A stretch of DNA of 57,533 nt from Pseudomonadales bacterium (GTDB taxonomy: Bacteria; Pseudomonadota; Gammaproteobacteria; Pseudomonadales; Azotimanducaceae): NCBI GenBank assembly GCA_028281005.1, contig JANQKS010000057.1, forward strand, positions 1 to 57,533, read 5' to 3'. The notes beneath the pieces were generated by a model. It searched no databases and was not told the origin of the DNA. It was given only the letters and a program-made list of their open reading frames with translations. Position numbers and translations under genes: made by a program. Position 1 is the stretch's first letter; every line of letters begins with the position of its first letter. Shown in pieces: positions 44,994 to 54,725 of the stretch.

Positions 44994-46154
44994 TTGAACG
45001 TCCTCCACGTCTATCGCACGTACTTTCCTGACACACAAGGTGGCTTAGAAGAAGTTATCCGCCAAATTGCGCTGAATACAAAGCAATTGGGTACAAACAG
45101 TCGTATTTTCACACTGTCGAACTCGCCGTCAGATGAGCCGCTGGAGAGAGATGAAGGTCAGGTATTCCAAGTCCCGCTGCACCTCGAACTATCGTCCTGT
45201 GGCATCTCGCTCACCGCCCAGAAGGAGTTCAACGAAATGGTTGAGTGGGCGGACATCGTCAACTACCACTTTCCCTGGCCTTTTGCCGACATCCTCCACC
45301 TGCGCTCGAAGTGTCAAAAACCCACTGTACTGACCTATCACAGCGATATCGTTCGGCAACGCGTCCTTTCGATACTATACCAACCCCTGATGCGACGATT
45401 CCTGGCTCAGATGCACAAAATAGTCTGCACCTCACCGAACTACTTCGCGACCAGTAACGTGCTCACCAAGTTTCAAGACAAGGTTGAAGTCATTCCTATT
45501 GGACTGGATACGGAACAATACATGCGCACCGACGAGCACGTAGCTGATCGGGCGGTGGATATCGGTGGAACGTATTTCTTTTTTATTGGTGTGCTGCGCT
45601 ACTACAAAGGTCTGCATATTCTTCTGGAAGCAATGCAGGACGCACCTTACCGTGTTGTTATCGCCGGTTCCGGGCCTACCGAAAACAGCTTGAAGCAACA
45701 GTCCGAGCGACTTGGGCTCAAGAACGTCATCTTTGCAGGTCGCGTATCAGACGCAGTGAAAGTGCAATTGCTTCTTAACGCTCGGGGAATCGTGTTTCCC
45801 TCCTATTTACGTGCCGAGGCATTTGGGGTAACACTTCTGGAAGGCGCTATGTTCGAAAAACCGCTAATATCAACAGAGGTAGGTTCGGGAACCAGTCACG
45901 TCAACATCCACAACAAAACCGGTATTGTGGTTGCTCCTGGATCCGCAAAGTCGCTGCGACGCGCCATGGACAAGCTCGCAACGAATGAAGCGCTGGCCAT
46001 AAGAATGGGAAAAGCTGCCCGAGAGCGATTCGATTCATTGTTCAGCGGGCGGTTGATGGGCGAGCGGTACTACAAGCTCTATCTTGAGATGTTAGGCATA
46101 ACAACTTCAGAGCCGAGCGTGCAGCTGAAGACATCAAGTGCGGATCGCTGTTAA
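44994..46154 (+). CDS. Glycosyltransferase family 4
   Basis: A 386-residue GT-B enzyme. It starts with LNVLHVYRTYFPDTQGGLEE (acceptor-side loop with GG) and has YFFFIGVLRYYKGLHILLEA near 195, AGRVSDAVKVQLLLNA, and the donor-site segment SYLRAEAFGVTLLEGAMFEKP with EVGSGTSHVN. The TTG start at 44994 is supported by an AAAGGGA ribosome-binding site. It is a typical GT4 transferase for mannose, fucose or GlcNAc-type donors; manC in this window makes GDP-mannose a plausible donor (inference). Its C-terminus resembles the remnant just downstream. Confidence 0.87.
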   Translation: MNVLHVYRTYFPDTQGGLEEVIRQIALNTKQLGTNSRIFTLSNSPSDEPLERDEGQVFQVPLHLELSSCGISLTAQKEFNEMVEWADIVNYHFPWPFADILHLRSKCQKPTVLTYHSDIVRQRVLSILYQPLMRRFLAQMHKIVCTSPNYFATSNVLTKFQDKVEVIPIGLDTEQYMRTDEHVADRAVDIGGTYFFFIGVLRYYKGLHILLEAMQDAPYRVVIAGSGPTENSLKQQSERLGLKNVIFAGRVSDAVKVQLLLNARGIVFPSYLRAEAFGVTLLEGAMFEKPLISTEVGSGTSHVNIHNKTGIVVAPGSAKSLRRAMDKLATNEALAIRMGKAARERFDSLFSGRLMGERYYKLYLEMLGITTSEPSVQLKTSSADRC

Positions 46155-46278
46155 TGAGTGCCTTCTTACCTATAGGTAACACTCGACATACCTCGAAACT
46201 CCTGGAGGAATCTTCGAATCTAGGTATCGCCTCCTCGCTACCTGACGCGCCCACACGATCGGTGCACCCAAGTCAGTC

Positions 46279-46504
46279 TTGAGGGCCAGCTTCAGCCAAG
46301 CCTCTGCGCAAAGCTATGGATCACCTCTATACAAATAGGCGCGAGGCGGAACTGATGGGAGCGCAGGCAAAACAAAGGTACGAACGATTATTTACAGGAG
46401 AGGTAATGGGTAAGCGTTATTTCGCTCTATACAAAGAACTGTTAGGCGAACCTGGCGTCAGCCAAGACGGAGCAAGACATCAACAAGCTGCACATCGCGG
46501 TTGA
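46279..46504 (+). pseudogene. Remnant of a GT4 gene (C-terminal fragment)
   Basis: A readable frame from about 46282 gives PASAKPLRKAMDHL, then AKQRYERLFTGEVMGKRYFALYKELLGE. This aligns with the C-terminus of the preceding GT (PGSAKSLRRAMDKL, RERFDSLFSGRLMGERYYKLYLEMLG). The frame is preceded by a stop and lacks the rest of the enzyme, so it is the tail of a lost GT gene. A local ATG at 46316 allows a 62-residue frame, but it is very unlikely to be functional. The fragment ends by overlapping the next GT gene, which marks the old gene junction. Confidence 0.75.
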
Positions 46505-47498
46505 CGCCCGACCACTTAAGCACCTTCACTCCGGTATTGGGCGCTACACAAAAGCACTCACATCCAGATTCGAACGCCTAGGTCACACGCTGCTCTACTG
46601 TGAAGCCGATGGACATCCACTTTACCAGACATGCAAATCCCAACTACGGTTTGCCGGTCAAGCAAGACACGCCAGAGCAGATTTGTTTTGGTCGCCAAGG
46701 CACCATTTACCGCTTGGACTTCGAGGTCTCCCCTCTGTAGTCACAATTCATGACCTAGTTTGGCTTAAAGCTCCAGATACCATGCCGTGGTCTCGAAGAT
46801 GGATTGATCGATTACTAATGAGCAACGCCATCGACGAAGCAGATCAGGTTATTGCAGTGTCTACCTCCACCCAAAACGATCTTGTCGCGTTCAAAGAGTA
46901 CATCGCAAACCGAATCACGATGATACCGGAAGCACCTGTTGTCACTCCGACGAGCTTAGATTCTTCCTGCCAGCTGTCGATCAAAAAACCTTACGTTTTA
47001 TGCGTGGGGACTCTCGAACCCAGGAAAAATGTCGTCCGATTGGCTAACGCATTTCTAAAAAGCAAACTTCATGAACATCAGTTGATCGTGGCCGGACAAG
47101 TCGGATGGGGAGATGTGAAGCTTCCACAATCCGAGCGAATCAGGTGGCTTCGGCCTGTTTCCGACGCTGAGCTTGCCTACTTATACCGCCATGCAGAATT
47201 TATCGCCGCACCATCATTGTACGAAGGCTTTGGTTTACAGATTGCCGAGGCTATGGCATTCGGTAAAGCCATACTCACCTCAAATTGTTCCTCCATGCCC
47301 GAGGTTGCCGGTGGGGCGGCTTTGTACGTAGACCCAAACAGCACTGAACAGCTAATCGGTGCTCTCAATTCCCTCGGCCTGGAAAGTGCGAAACGCGGCG
47401 AACTGGAAAAGATCGCGCTAAATCAAGCAAGCAAGTTGAATTGGGACGATACTTGCTATAGGACATTGGAGGTCTTCTTCAAGGCGCTAGAAGAGTGA
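46479..47498 (+). CDS. Glycosyltransferase family 4 with non-standard (ATC) start
   Basis: A GT4 enzyme whose full-length frame is about 339 residues. Codons from 46479 read (M/I)NKLHIAVDARPL, then SGIGRYTKAL, a normal GT4 N-terminus, and the frame is open throughout. But no ATG, GTG or TTG occurs until TTG 46683, which would remove about 68 residues including the glycine loop. An ATC codon at 46479-46481 sits 6 bases after GGAG, exactly where the ATG should be. Later motifs are intact: TIHDLVWLKAP, LCVGTLEPRKNVVRLANAF, APSLYEGFGLQIAEAMAFGK. It is either a start-codon mutant, translated from ATC, or a sequencing error. Confidence 0.75.
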   Translation: MNKLHIAVDARPLKHLHSGIGRYTKALTSRFERLGHTLLYCEADGHPLYQTCKSQLRFAGQARHARADLFWSPRHHLPLGLRGLPSVVTIHDLVWLKAPDTMPWSRRWIDRLLMSNAIDEADQVIAVSTSTQNDLVAFKEYIANRITMIPEAPVVTPTSLDSSCQLSIKKPYVLCVGTLEPRKNVVRLANAFLKSKLHEHQLIVAGQVGWGDVKLPQSERIRWLRPVSDAELAYLYRHAEFIAAPSLYEGFGLQIAEAMAFGKAILTSNCSSMPEVAGGAALYVDPNSTEQLIGALNSLGLESAKRGELEKIALNQASKLNWDDTCYRTLEVFFKALEE

Positions 47499-47507
47499 GC
47501 AGGTATT

Positions 47508-48689
47508 TTACCTTGGTACACTCCCTCCCCAACGCAACCCAAGAGAAATCCCAACTGGCAGCCAAACCAAAAACCAAGCCTCGCCAATCTTGTCCAAAAG
47601 TTCATGGCCGTCTAACAAGAAGGCCGACGAACCTAGCACAAGTACAGAGAGGGCCAGTTTCGCATCACGCGTTTCATACCGAAGCAAGACCGACCGCAAA
47701 GACAACACTAAAACTACTAGATACATTCCCAAGGCGACGACACCTCCTTGGTACCACAAGGCTAAGTAGAGACTATGAGGATGCGCGTGCACAACGTCGT
47801 CCGTGCGTATCTCATCTAAAGTGTTGATACCTAAACCCACCCACGGCGACTGCACAATTCGCTCGAGCGTATGAGACCAGATGCTTAAGCGAAAGCTATC
47901 ACCGCGAGGCAGTAACAATTCCCTGGTCGTGTCGTTCAACACTAGAGCCAGGAACAGAACTCCGCCGACGAATACCATAGAGACCACAGCGACCAAAAGT
48001 TGTCGTGGGTCTTTGATTTTCGTTGCTAAGAGATACGTACCCCCTCCGAGGATCGTACTCACCCACGCTGTGCGCGAATCCGATAACCCGATACAGACGA
48101 CCGCGAGCAGAATTGAGGCCGCAGCAAACAGCTTCCACATGAAGTGTTGCTCCTCATGCAGCAACTTGAGTGTGAAAACCAACACCACACCAAAAACCAG
48201 TGCCGCGATCACATGCGTGTCGAGTTGTCCTAATCCATTCAAGCGGCCGTCTGCGGGATCCGTCAGGGTAAAGTTGACCAATGCCCCGGCCATTGCCACG
48301 CCGCCCACCACCGCTAACGCCTTGCCCATCCATCGCTGCATCTGTCCCCGCAGTTGGCATTCCGCCACTGCCACAAGGAAGCAAAACACCAAAAGCCCTC
48401 TGCTCCAGACGGTAAGTACCTCACGCCATTCGAATGGCTCTGACCAAAAAGCACTCAAACACAACCAGATGAGCAAGGCAACTGTTAGCCGCATCATCGG
48501 TAACTTGAATACATCCATCCAATGCCGAATGGTTGCAATCATCACCAGGGCTAAAATGTAGGTTGGATAACTCGCAGCACTCTGGCTTTCTAATAAGAAC
48601 ACCGATACAAAACACAGGACAATGAGTACTGCCATCCATTGGATGCGGTCACCCGAGTACTTTTGCAGGAATGATTGCGCCTGAGGCAT
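47508..48689 (-). CDS. O-antigen ligase/polymerase (Wzy/WaaL-like) membrane protein
   Basis: About 393 residues with ten or more hydrophobic segments. A large periplasmic loop in the second half holds LLLPRGDSFRLSIWSHTLERI and WVGLGINTLDEI (the H/R-x-x-G-type Wzy_C region), then further helices. This family joins or polymerises lipid-linked glycans on the periplasmic face. ATG 48689 is preferred; an in-frame TTG at 48710 would add seven residues. It converges on the GT gene with only 9 bases between. Presence beside a Wzm/Wzt pair suggests ligase more than polymerase activity, which is inference. Confidence 0.82.
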   Translation of the reverse strand: MPQAQSFLQKYSGDRIQWMAVLIVLCFVSVFLLESQSAASYPTYILALVMIATIRHWMDVFKLPMMRLTVALLIWLCLSAFWSEPFEWREVLTVWSRGLLVFCFLVAVAECQLRGQMQRWMGKALAVVGGVAMAGALVNFTLTDPADGRLNGLGQLDTHVIAALVFGVVLVFTLKLLHEEQHFMWKLFAAASILLAVVCIGLSDSRTAWVSTILGGGTYLLATKIKDPRQLLVAVVSMVFVGGVLFLALVLNDTTRELLLPRGDSFRLSIWSHTLERIVQSPWVGLGINTLDEIRTDDVVHAHPHSLYLALWYQGGVVALGMYLVVLVLSLRSVLLRYETRDAKLALSVLVLGSSAFLLDGHELLDKIGEAWFLVWLPVGISLGLRWGGSVPR

Positions 48690-48715
48690 GCGGGCAGTGT
48701 AACTGAACAAAGCTC

Positions 48716-48877
48716 AAGCGCGAACGACATCGGAGCTCGCGCTTTGAGTTCGGTGGCGACCACGGAGCCACTAAACCTCGAGCAACTCCGATCTCAAACC
48801 ACAGAACAGGTTAGTCAATCTGACCGACGTTTTGCGCAAAGCGCAAAACTCGCTAAGGTCGCGCTCAAAGCGCGACC
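48716..48877. repeat. Cluster of G+C-rich hairpins downstream of the tRNA
   Basis: Three inverted repeats: GGTCGCGCT-CAA-AGCGCGACC (48857-48877, 9-bp stem), TTTTGCGC-AAA-GCGCAAAA (48830-48848, 8-bp stem), and a longer one around 48716-48760 (CTCAAGCGCGA / TCGCGCTTTGAG, one extra base). The first lies 4 bases downstream of the tRNA 3' end and the second has an A/T-rich base, so they may stop or process the tRNA transcript. The shared GCGC core suggests related copies. Confidence 0.5.
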
Positions 48878-48881
48878 GACA

Positions 48882-49238
48882 TGGTGGGCCCACCAGGACT
48901 CGAACCTGGGACCAATGGATTCACATACTCGCAACGTTTCCGCTGCGTGCGGACTATCTCACCTCCCTCGTCTTTACGTTAGGGAGCGGGACGCTCTTGC
49001 CTGTCATTAAGGACACTCGATCCAGTTTGGATCAGCCCTCAGGTAGTCTCTGCACCTTCCGGCAGTGTACTGCCGGCTTGGCTCAGGATTGCCGGTGTAC
49101 GTCATGGTTGACAACACTACGGTTTCCCTGAATTCATCCCGTTCATCCTGGTTCTTTCGAACTCAGGCGCACCTTTGCAAGTCTTTCAACTTTCACAATT
49201 GATGAGTCCACTGCTCTAACCAACTGAGCTATAGGCCC
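48882..49238 (-). tRNA. tRNA-Ile(CAU) split by a group I intron
   Basis: Exons are 49202-49238 (37 nt, 5') and 48882-48921 (40 nt, 3', CCA encoded). Joined, they make a 77-nt tRNA: acceptor GGGCCTA with TGGGCCC, D-arm AGCTCAGTTGGTTAGAGC, anticodon loop CTCATAA with anticodon CAT, and T-arm CCAGGTTCGAGTCCTGG. The C4-G69 and C5-G68 acceptor pairs and the CAU-AA loop agree with the known TilS recognition elements of tRNA-Ile2, so I call Ile rather than Met. The intron lies between positions 36 and 37, directly after the anticodon. The gene follows rpoD on the same strand, past its terminator. Confidence 0.92.
48922..49201 (-). ncRNA. Group I intron (IC3-like) in the tRNA-Ile(CAU) anticodon loop
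   Basis: A 280-nt self-splicing intron without an ORF. On the minus strand the conserved core is AATCCTGAGCCAAG (49077-49090, P4/P6 region), the P6 hairpin CCGGCAG-TACA-CTGCCGG (49059-49076), AAGGTGCAGAGACTA (49044-49058, 5' P7) and GATAGTCC (48951-48958, 3' P7). P1 is exon TCAT paired with intron GTGA, giving the U-G splice-site pair. P2 (49147-49167) and P9 (48930-48947) both end in GAAA tetraloops. The intron ends in the expected G at 48922. Position and P1 match the Azoarcus tRNA-Ile(CAU) intron (about 205 nt), but this one is longer. Confidence 0.93.
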
Positions 49239-49301
49239 GGCATTTCGAGGAGGCACTTCCCTCAAAATAGGCCGCGAATTCTACCACCTCGGCCACAAAC
49301 A

Positions 49302-49328
49302 AAAACCCCGGGAACTGCCCGGGGTTTT
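49302..49328 (-). terminator. Terminator after rpoD
   Basis: AAAACCCCGGG-AACTG-CCCGGGGTTTT forms an 11-bp stem and 5-nt loop with T-runs on either side, so it works in both directions. It lies 20 bases after the rpoD stop codon and before the tRNA gene. Confidence 0.92.
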
Positions 49329-49347
49329 GTCATCACTCTAGTGAGTT

Positions 49348-51195
<1,848 letters not shown>

Positions 51196-51499
51196 ATGAC
51201 CTCGATTGTGATGATTTAAGTCTGTCGCTGTACGAGTGCGTCACCGCTTTCGTTACCGACGGCTTTTCATCCCGATACGTCTATGTTTGACCCTTAGTTG
51301 GCCTCATACACGTAAGAACGCATGCGGGTGCTTGTAGTTATTAGATTTCGCCTCAGATTCTTTGTTCAATGCGTCTCGTCGCCGGCAGATTCAGCCGGGA
51401 GAACGCCAGTGCCCTTCTCTGGTGAGCTTCCCTACGAGGCAAACGCGCGATTATAGCGTTCTATTTGGTGATTTTTCCAGAGAAATCAACCGCTTTGCG
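51196..51499. other. Intergenic region between dnaG and rpoD
   Basis: 304 bases without a supportable gene. It probably contains internal rpoD promoters, as in related operons, but I could not assign -10/-35 boxes with confidence. Only short inverted repeats were seen (e.g. GCCGGCAGATTCAGCCGG-like near 51383). Confidence 0.4.
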
Positions 51500-53206
51500 C
51501 TAAGCCTCACTCTCTTTCGTCTGCATGAACTTGCGAAATTCAGCGTCATCCGGATTTTGTTTGAGCTCTGCCAGCGCGCGGCGGCGCTGATGGTTAAGCA
51601 AGTTTTTGTACAACCTGTCAAGGCCGTCGCGGAATTCTGCAGCCATTTCGTCAGGCCCAATCTCCAACGTCTTCTGTGCCCGCTTTAACAGCTCGGGGTA
51701 TCGCTCTTCATCTGACCAACGAACCAGCAGCTCTTCCGTATCTGCCTCGGGGTGGTGTTCCACATAGCTGATGAGCGCCCCCAAAAAGCCAAGTTGCTCA
51801 CTCTCCTGCAGCAAACCTTCGCGTGTCTCCGTGGCGGCAGCGTGCCACAGCCCAGGGCTTTTCAGAAGCAGTGTTAGTAAGCGTTCACTAAGCTTAGATA
51901 AGGCAGAGGGGCTTGCTTTTCGTTGCGAAGAAGGCTTCGAACGCACAGCGGTGGAGGCCCCTAATCCGGTGGCATCTTGCAGCTTCTGCAGCAGCAGGGT
52001 TCGCAGCACACCCGCCGGTACCTTTTCAATATACGGCGTCACCAAACCCGCTAATCGGGCGCGCCCATCGACGCTGTCCAGGTCTAATCCTTGGGACAAC
52101 CGCTGGAACAGAAACTCTAACCCAGGTACAGCATTGTCAATAAATTTGAGGAACCCATCTCTACCCTGTTGTCGTATGAGACTGTCTGGGTCTTCGCCAT
52201 CGGGCAGGAACACCAATTTGATTTGCCGGTGTTCATTTAAGGTGGGGAGTGCACCTTCAAGCGCACGCCAGGCGGCTTGGCGGCCCGCTTGATCACCGTC
52301 AAAACAACACACCACTTCATCTGCGTAGCGGTACATCTTGTGAAAATGCGCTTCGCCGGTTGCCGTGCCCAGGGTTGCGACAACGTTAGCGACGCCATGC
52401 TGCGCCAACGCCACTACATCCATGTAACCCTCCACCACAATCAACTTTTCAATGCGGCGCAGGGCACGTCGGGCTTCATACAGGCCGTATAACTCCGAGC
52501 CCTTCTGGAAGACTGGGGTTTCCGGCGAATTTAAGTACTTTGGCCCATCGTCCGCACTTAAGGTGCGCCCGCCAAAGCCGATGACCCGCCCACGGGTGTC
52601 GCGTATGGGGAACATAATGCGCTCGCGAAAGCGATCGTAGACGCGGCCTTTGTCGTTTTTGATGTGCAAACCAGCGTCGAGCAACAAACTGCTTTTAACG
52701 TCGCGCAGCTCATCGCTTAAGTTTTGCCAGCCCGGCGGGGCGTAACCGATGCCAAAGTCCCGCGCAACTTCTCCGGTTAAGCCCCGGTTTTTTAAATAGT
52801 CGATGGCCTCAGGAGCGTTGCGTAATGATTGTCGGTAGTAACGCTCGGCTGCTTCCAGCACGGCGTACAGGTCGGGGTCGGCCTTGGGCTGGGTACGGCT
52901 GCTCTGCTCACGCGGCACTTCCACGCCCACGTGCGCCGCCAACGTTTCAACCGCTTCGACAAACTCCAAGCGATCAAACTCCATGATGAACCCTAACGCG
53001 GTGCCGTGCGCCTGGCAGCCAAAGCAATGATAAAACTGCTTGTCCTGGCTGACGGTGAAGGAGGGGGTTTTTTCGTCGTGAAACGGGCATAAACCAGAGT
53101 AGTTTTTGCCCGCCTTTTTTAACGACATGCGCTGCTCGACCACATCGACAATATCGACGCGGGCCAGCAAATCGTTGATAAAAGACTGAGGTATGCGGCC
53201 GGCCAC
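51500..53206 (-). CDS. dnaG: DNA primase
   Basis: A 568-residue primase. The zinc-binding domain has CPFHDEKTPSF and FYHCFGCQAHG (CHC2 type, residues 40-65). The RNA polymerase core and Toprim domain follow: EGYMDVVALAQHG near 265 and CFDGDQAGRQAAWRALEGA near 312. The C-terminal domain interacts with DnaB helicase. It synthesises RNA primers for replication. The length is slightly short of some orthologues, but all domains are visible. It follows manC by 70 bases. Confidence 0.96.
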   Translation of the reverse strand: MAGRIPQSFINDLLARVDIVDVVEQRMSLKKAGKNYSGLCPFHDEKTPSFTVSQDKQFYHCFGCQAHGTALGFIMEFDRLEFVEAVETLAAHVGVEVPREQSSRTQPKADPDLYAVLEAAERYYRQSLRNAPEAIDYLKNRGLTGEVARDFGIGYAPPGWQNLSDELRDVKSSLLLDAGLHIKNDKGRVYDRFRERIMFPIRDTRGRVIGFGGRTLSADDGPKYLNSPETPVFQKGSELYGLYEARRALRRIEKLIVVEGYMDVVALAQHGVANVVATLGTATGEAHFHKMYRYADEVVCCFDGDQAGRQAAWRALEGALPTLNEHRQIKLVFLPDGEDPDSLIRQQGRDGFLKFIDNAVPGLEFLFQRLSQGLDLDSVDGRARLAGLVTPYIEKVPAGVLRTLLLQKLQDATGLGASTAVRSKPSSQRKASPSALSKLSERLLTLLLKSPGLWHAAATETREGLLQESEQLGFLGALISYVEHHPEADTEELLVRWSDEERYPELLKRAQKTLEIGPDEMAAEFRDGLDRLYKNLLNHQRRRALAELKQNPDDAEFRKFMQTKESEA

Positions 53207-53276
53207 GGATTCCGCTGGTATTCTCTAAGGTCGGCTCAGACTAACACACTTGCGCTAGCCCGGAGTGAGAAAAGGC

Positions 53277-54695
53277 TTAGCGCCCGTATACGTCGTCAAA
53301 CCTTTCAATGTCGTCTTCACCCAAATAGGGGCCGACTTGAACTTCGATCAGTTCTAAATCCAATTTACCCGGATTCTCCAGGCGGTGTTTGGCACCCCGG
53401 GGGATGTAAGTGCTTTCATTTTCCCCCAGCGTGAACACCTCGTCCTCGCGGGTCACTCGGGCCGTGCCGCGCACCACGATCCAGTGTTCTGAACGGTGGT
53501 GGTGCATCTGCAAGCTTAGCGCCGCGCCGGGAGAGACTTTAATACACTTCACCTGATAGCGGTCACCCTCGGCAATCCCTTCGTAGCTGCCCCAGGGTCG
53601 AAACACTTCGGAGTGAAACAGATGTTCGCTGCGCTCGGAATCCGCGAGCTTTTGCACAATGGCTTTAACATCCTGCACGTCATCGCGATTTGCCACCAGC
53701 ACGGCATCGGTGGTTTCCACCACCACTAGATTGTCTACCCCAATCGTGCCCACCAGGCGGCTGCCGGCCCGCACATAAGAATTGGTGGTATCCACAGACA
53801 CCACGTCACCTTCGAGGTGATTACCTTGCTGATCGCGCTCGGATTCGTCCCAAATGGCCGCCCACGAGCCGATGTCATTCCAGCCGAAATCCACTGGCAC
53901 CACCTGGGCACGGTCGGTTTTCTCCATCACCGCATAATCAATGCTGTCCGCGGGCGACTGTAAAAAAGCAGCGCCGGGGCGCAGGAAATCCAAATCACGC
54001 TCCGCCTCGGCCATGGCGGCCTGGGTAGTTTCAGCCATGCTCGGGCTATGCACGCCCAGCTCATCTAGATAGGCTTGCGCACCCAGCACAAACATGCCGC
54101 TGTTCCACAGGTAGTTTCCGGAAGCCAGGTACTGCGCGGCGGTGTCCGCATCCGGCTTCTCAACAAACGACTGCACACACTGTAACCCGGCGGCCGGATC
54201 CGCCACCTTAATGTAGCCGTAACCCGTTTCCGCACGGCTCGGGGTTACCCCGAAGGTGACTAGACCCCCATTGGCAGCGCCTTGGGCAGCCAGGCTTACC
54301 GCTTGGCCAAAAGCATCTTCATCGCCGATGAGATGATCCGAAGGCAACACCAGGAGGATGGCATCGGGGTCACGTCGCACCGCCTGCCATGCAGCCAACG
54401 CAATGGCCGGCGCGCTGTTGCGACCTTCGGGTTCGAGGATAAGTTGTTCCCAAGACTGTCCGATCTGGCGGCATTGCTCCGCCACCAAAAAGCGGTGTTC
54501 TTCATTGCACACCAGTATGGGGGCAGCAGGCGCAACCTTAGCGGCACGCTGAAGCGTGGCTTGTAAAAAAGACTGCTCACCAAGGAGCTTCTGAAACTGT
54601 TTGGGGAAGTAGGTGCGGGAGACGGGCCACAAACGGCTGCCTACACCGCCGGCTAAGATCACTGGTACGACATGCGCATCCGCTGCGTGGGACAT
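53277..54695 (-). CDS. manC: Mannose-1-phosphate guanylyltransferase/mannose-6-phosphate isomerase
   Basis: A 472-residue bifunctional type II enzyme that makes GDP-mannose. The N-terminal nucleotidyltransferase has PVILAGGVGSRLWPVSRTYFPK (key GGxGxRLWP) and FVEKPDADTA; the C-terminal cupin-type isomerase has RPWGSYEGIAEGDRYQVKCI, MHHHRSEHWIVVRGTA and ENESTYIPRGAKHRLENPG. Complete in both halves. Its place between yqeY and dnaG is not part of the usual macromolecular-synthesis operon. It probably feeds the nearby polysaccharide locus. Confidence 0.95.
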   Translation of the reverse strand: MSHAADAHVVPVILAGGVGSRLWPVSRTYFPKQFQKLLGEQSFLQATLQRAAKVAPAAPILVCNEEHRFLVAEQCRQIGQSWEQLILEPEGRNSAPAIALAAWQAVRRDPDAILLVLPSDHLIGDEDAFGQAVSLAAQGAANGGLVTFGVTPSRAETGYGYIKVADPAAGLQCVQSFVEKPDADTAAQYLASGNYLWNSGMFVLGAQAYLDELGVHSPSMAETTQAAMAEAERDLDFLRPGAAFLQSPADSIDYAVMEKTDRAQVVPVDFGWNDIGSWAAIWDESERDQQGNHLEGDVVSVDTTNSYVRAGSRLVGTIGVDNLVVVETTDAVLVANRDDVQDVKAIVQKLADSERSEHLFHSEVFRPWGSYEGIAEGDRYQVKCIKVSPGAALSLQMHHHRSEHWIVVRGTARVTREDEVFTLGENESTYIPRGAKHRLENPGKLDLELIEVQVGPYLGEDDIERFDDVYGR

Positions 54696-54725
54696 ATCCG
54701 CTCCCCGGTTCTTTGTGCTGAGTGG

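Noticed and set aside
46683-47498. TTG 46683 as the true start of the GT gene
   Set aside because: It would discard 68 residues that clearly encode a GT4 N-terminus in the same open frame.
48675-49131. Rightward frames across the tRNA and intron
   Set aside because: They include the CDS-like PTRTRTWDQW type peptide that arises from reading a tRNA backwards; the region is fully explained by the split tRNA. No intron-encoded homing endonuclease is present.
48882-49238. tRNA-Met as identity of the CAU tRNA
   Set aside because: The acceptor C4-G69/C5-G68 pairs and the overall similarity to tRNA-Ile2 favour Ile with lysidine at position 34, although Met cannot be wholly excluded from sequence alone.
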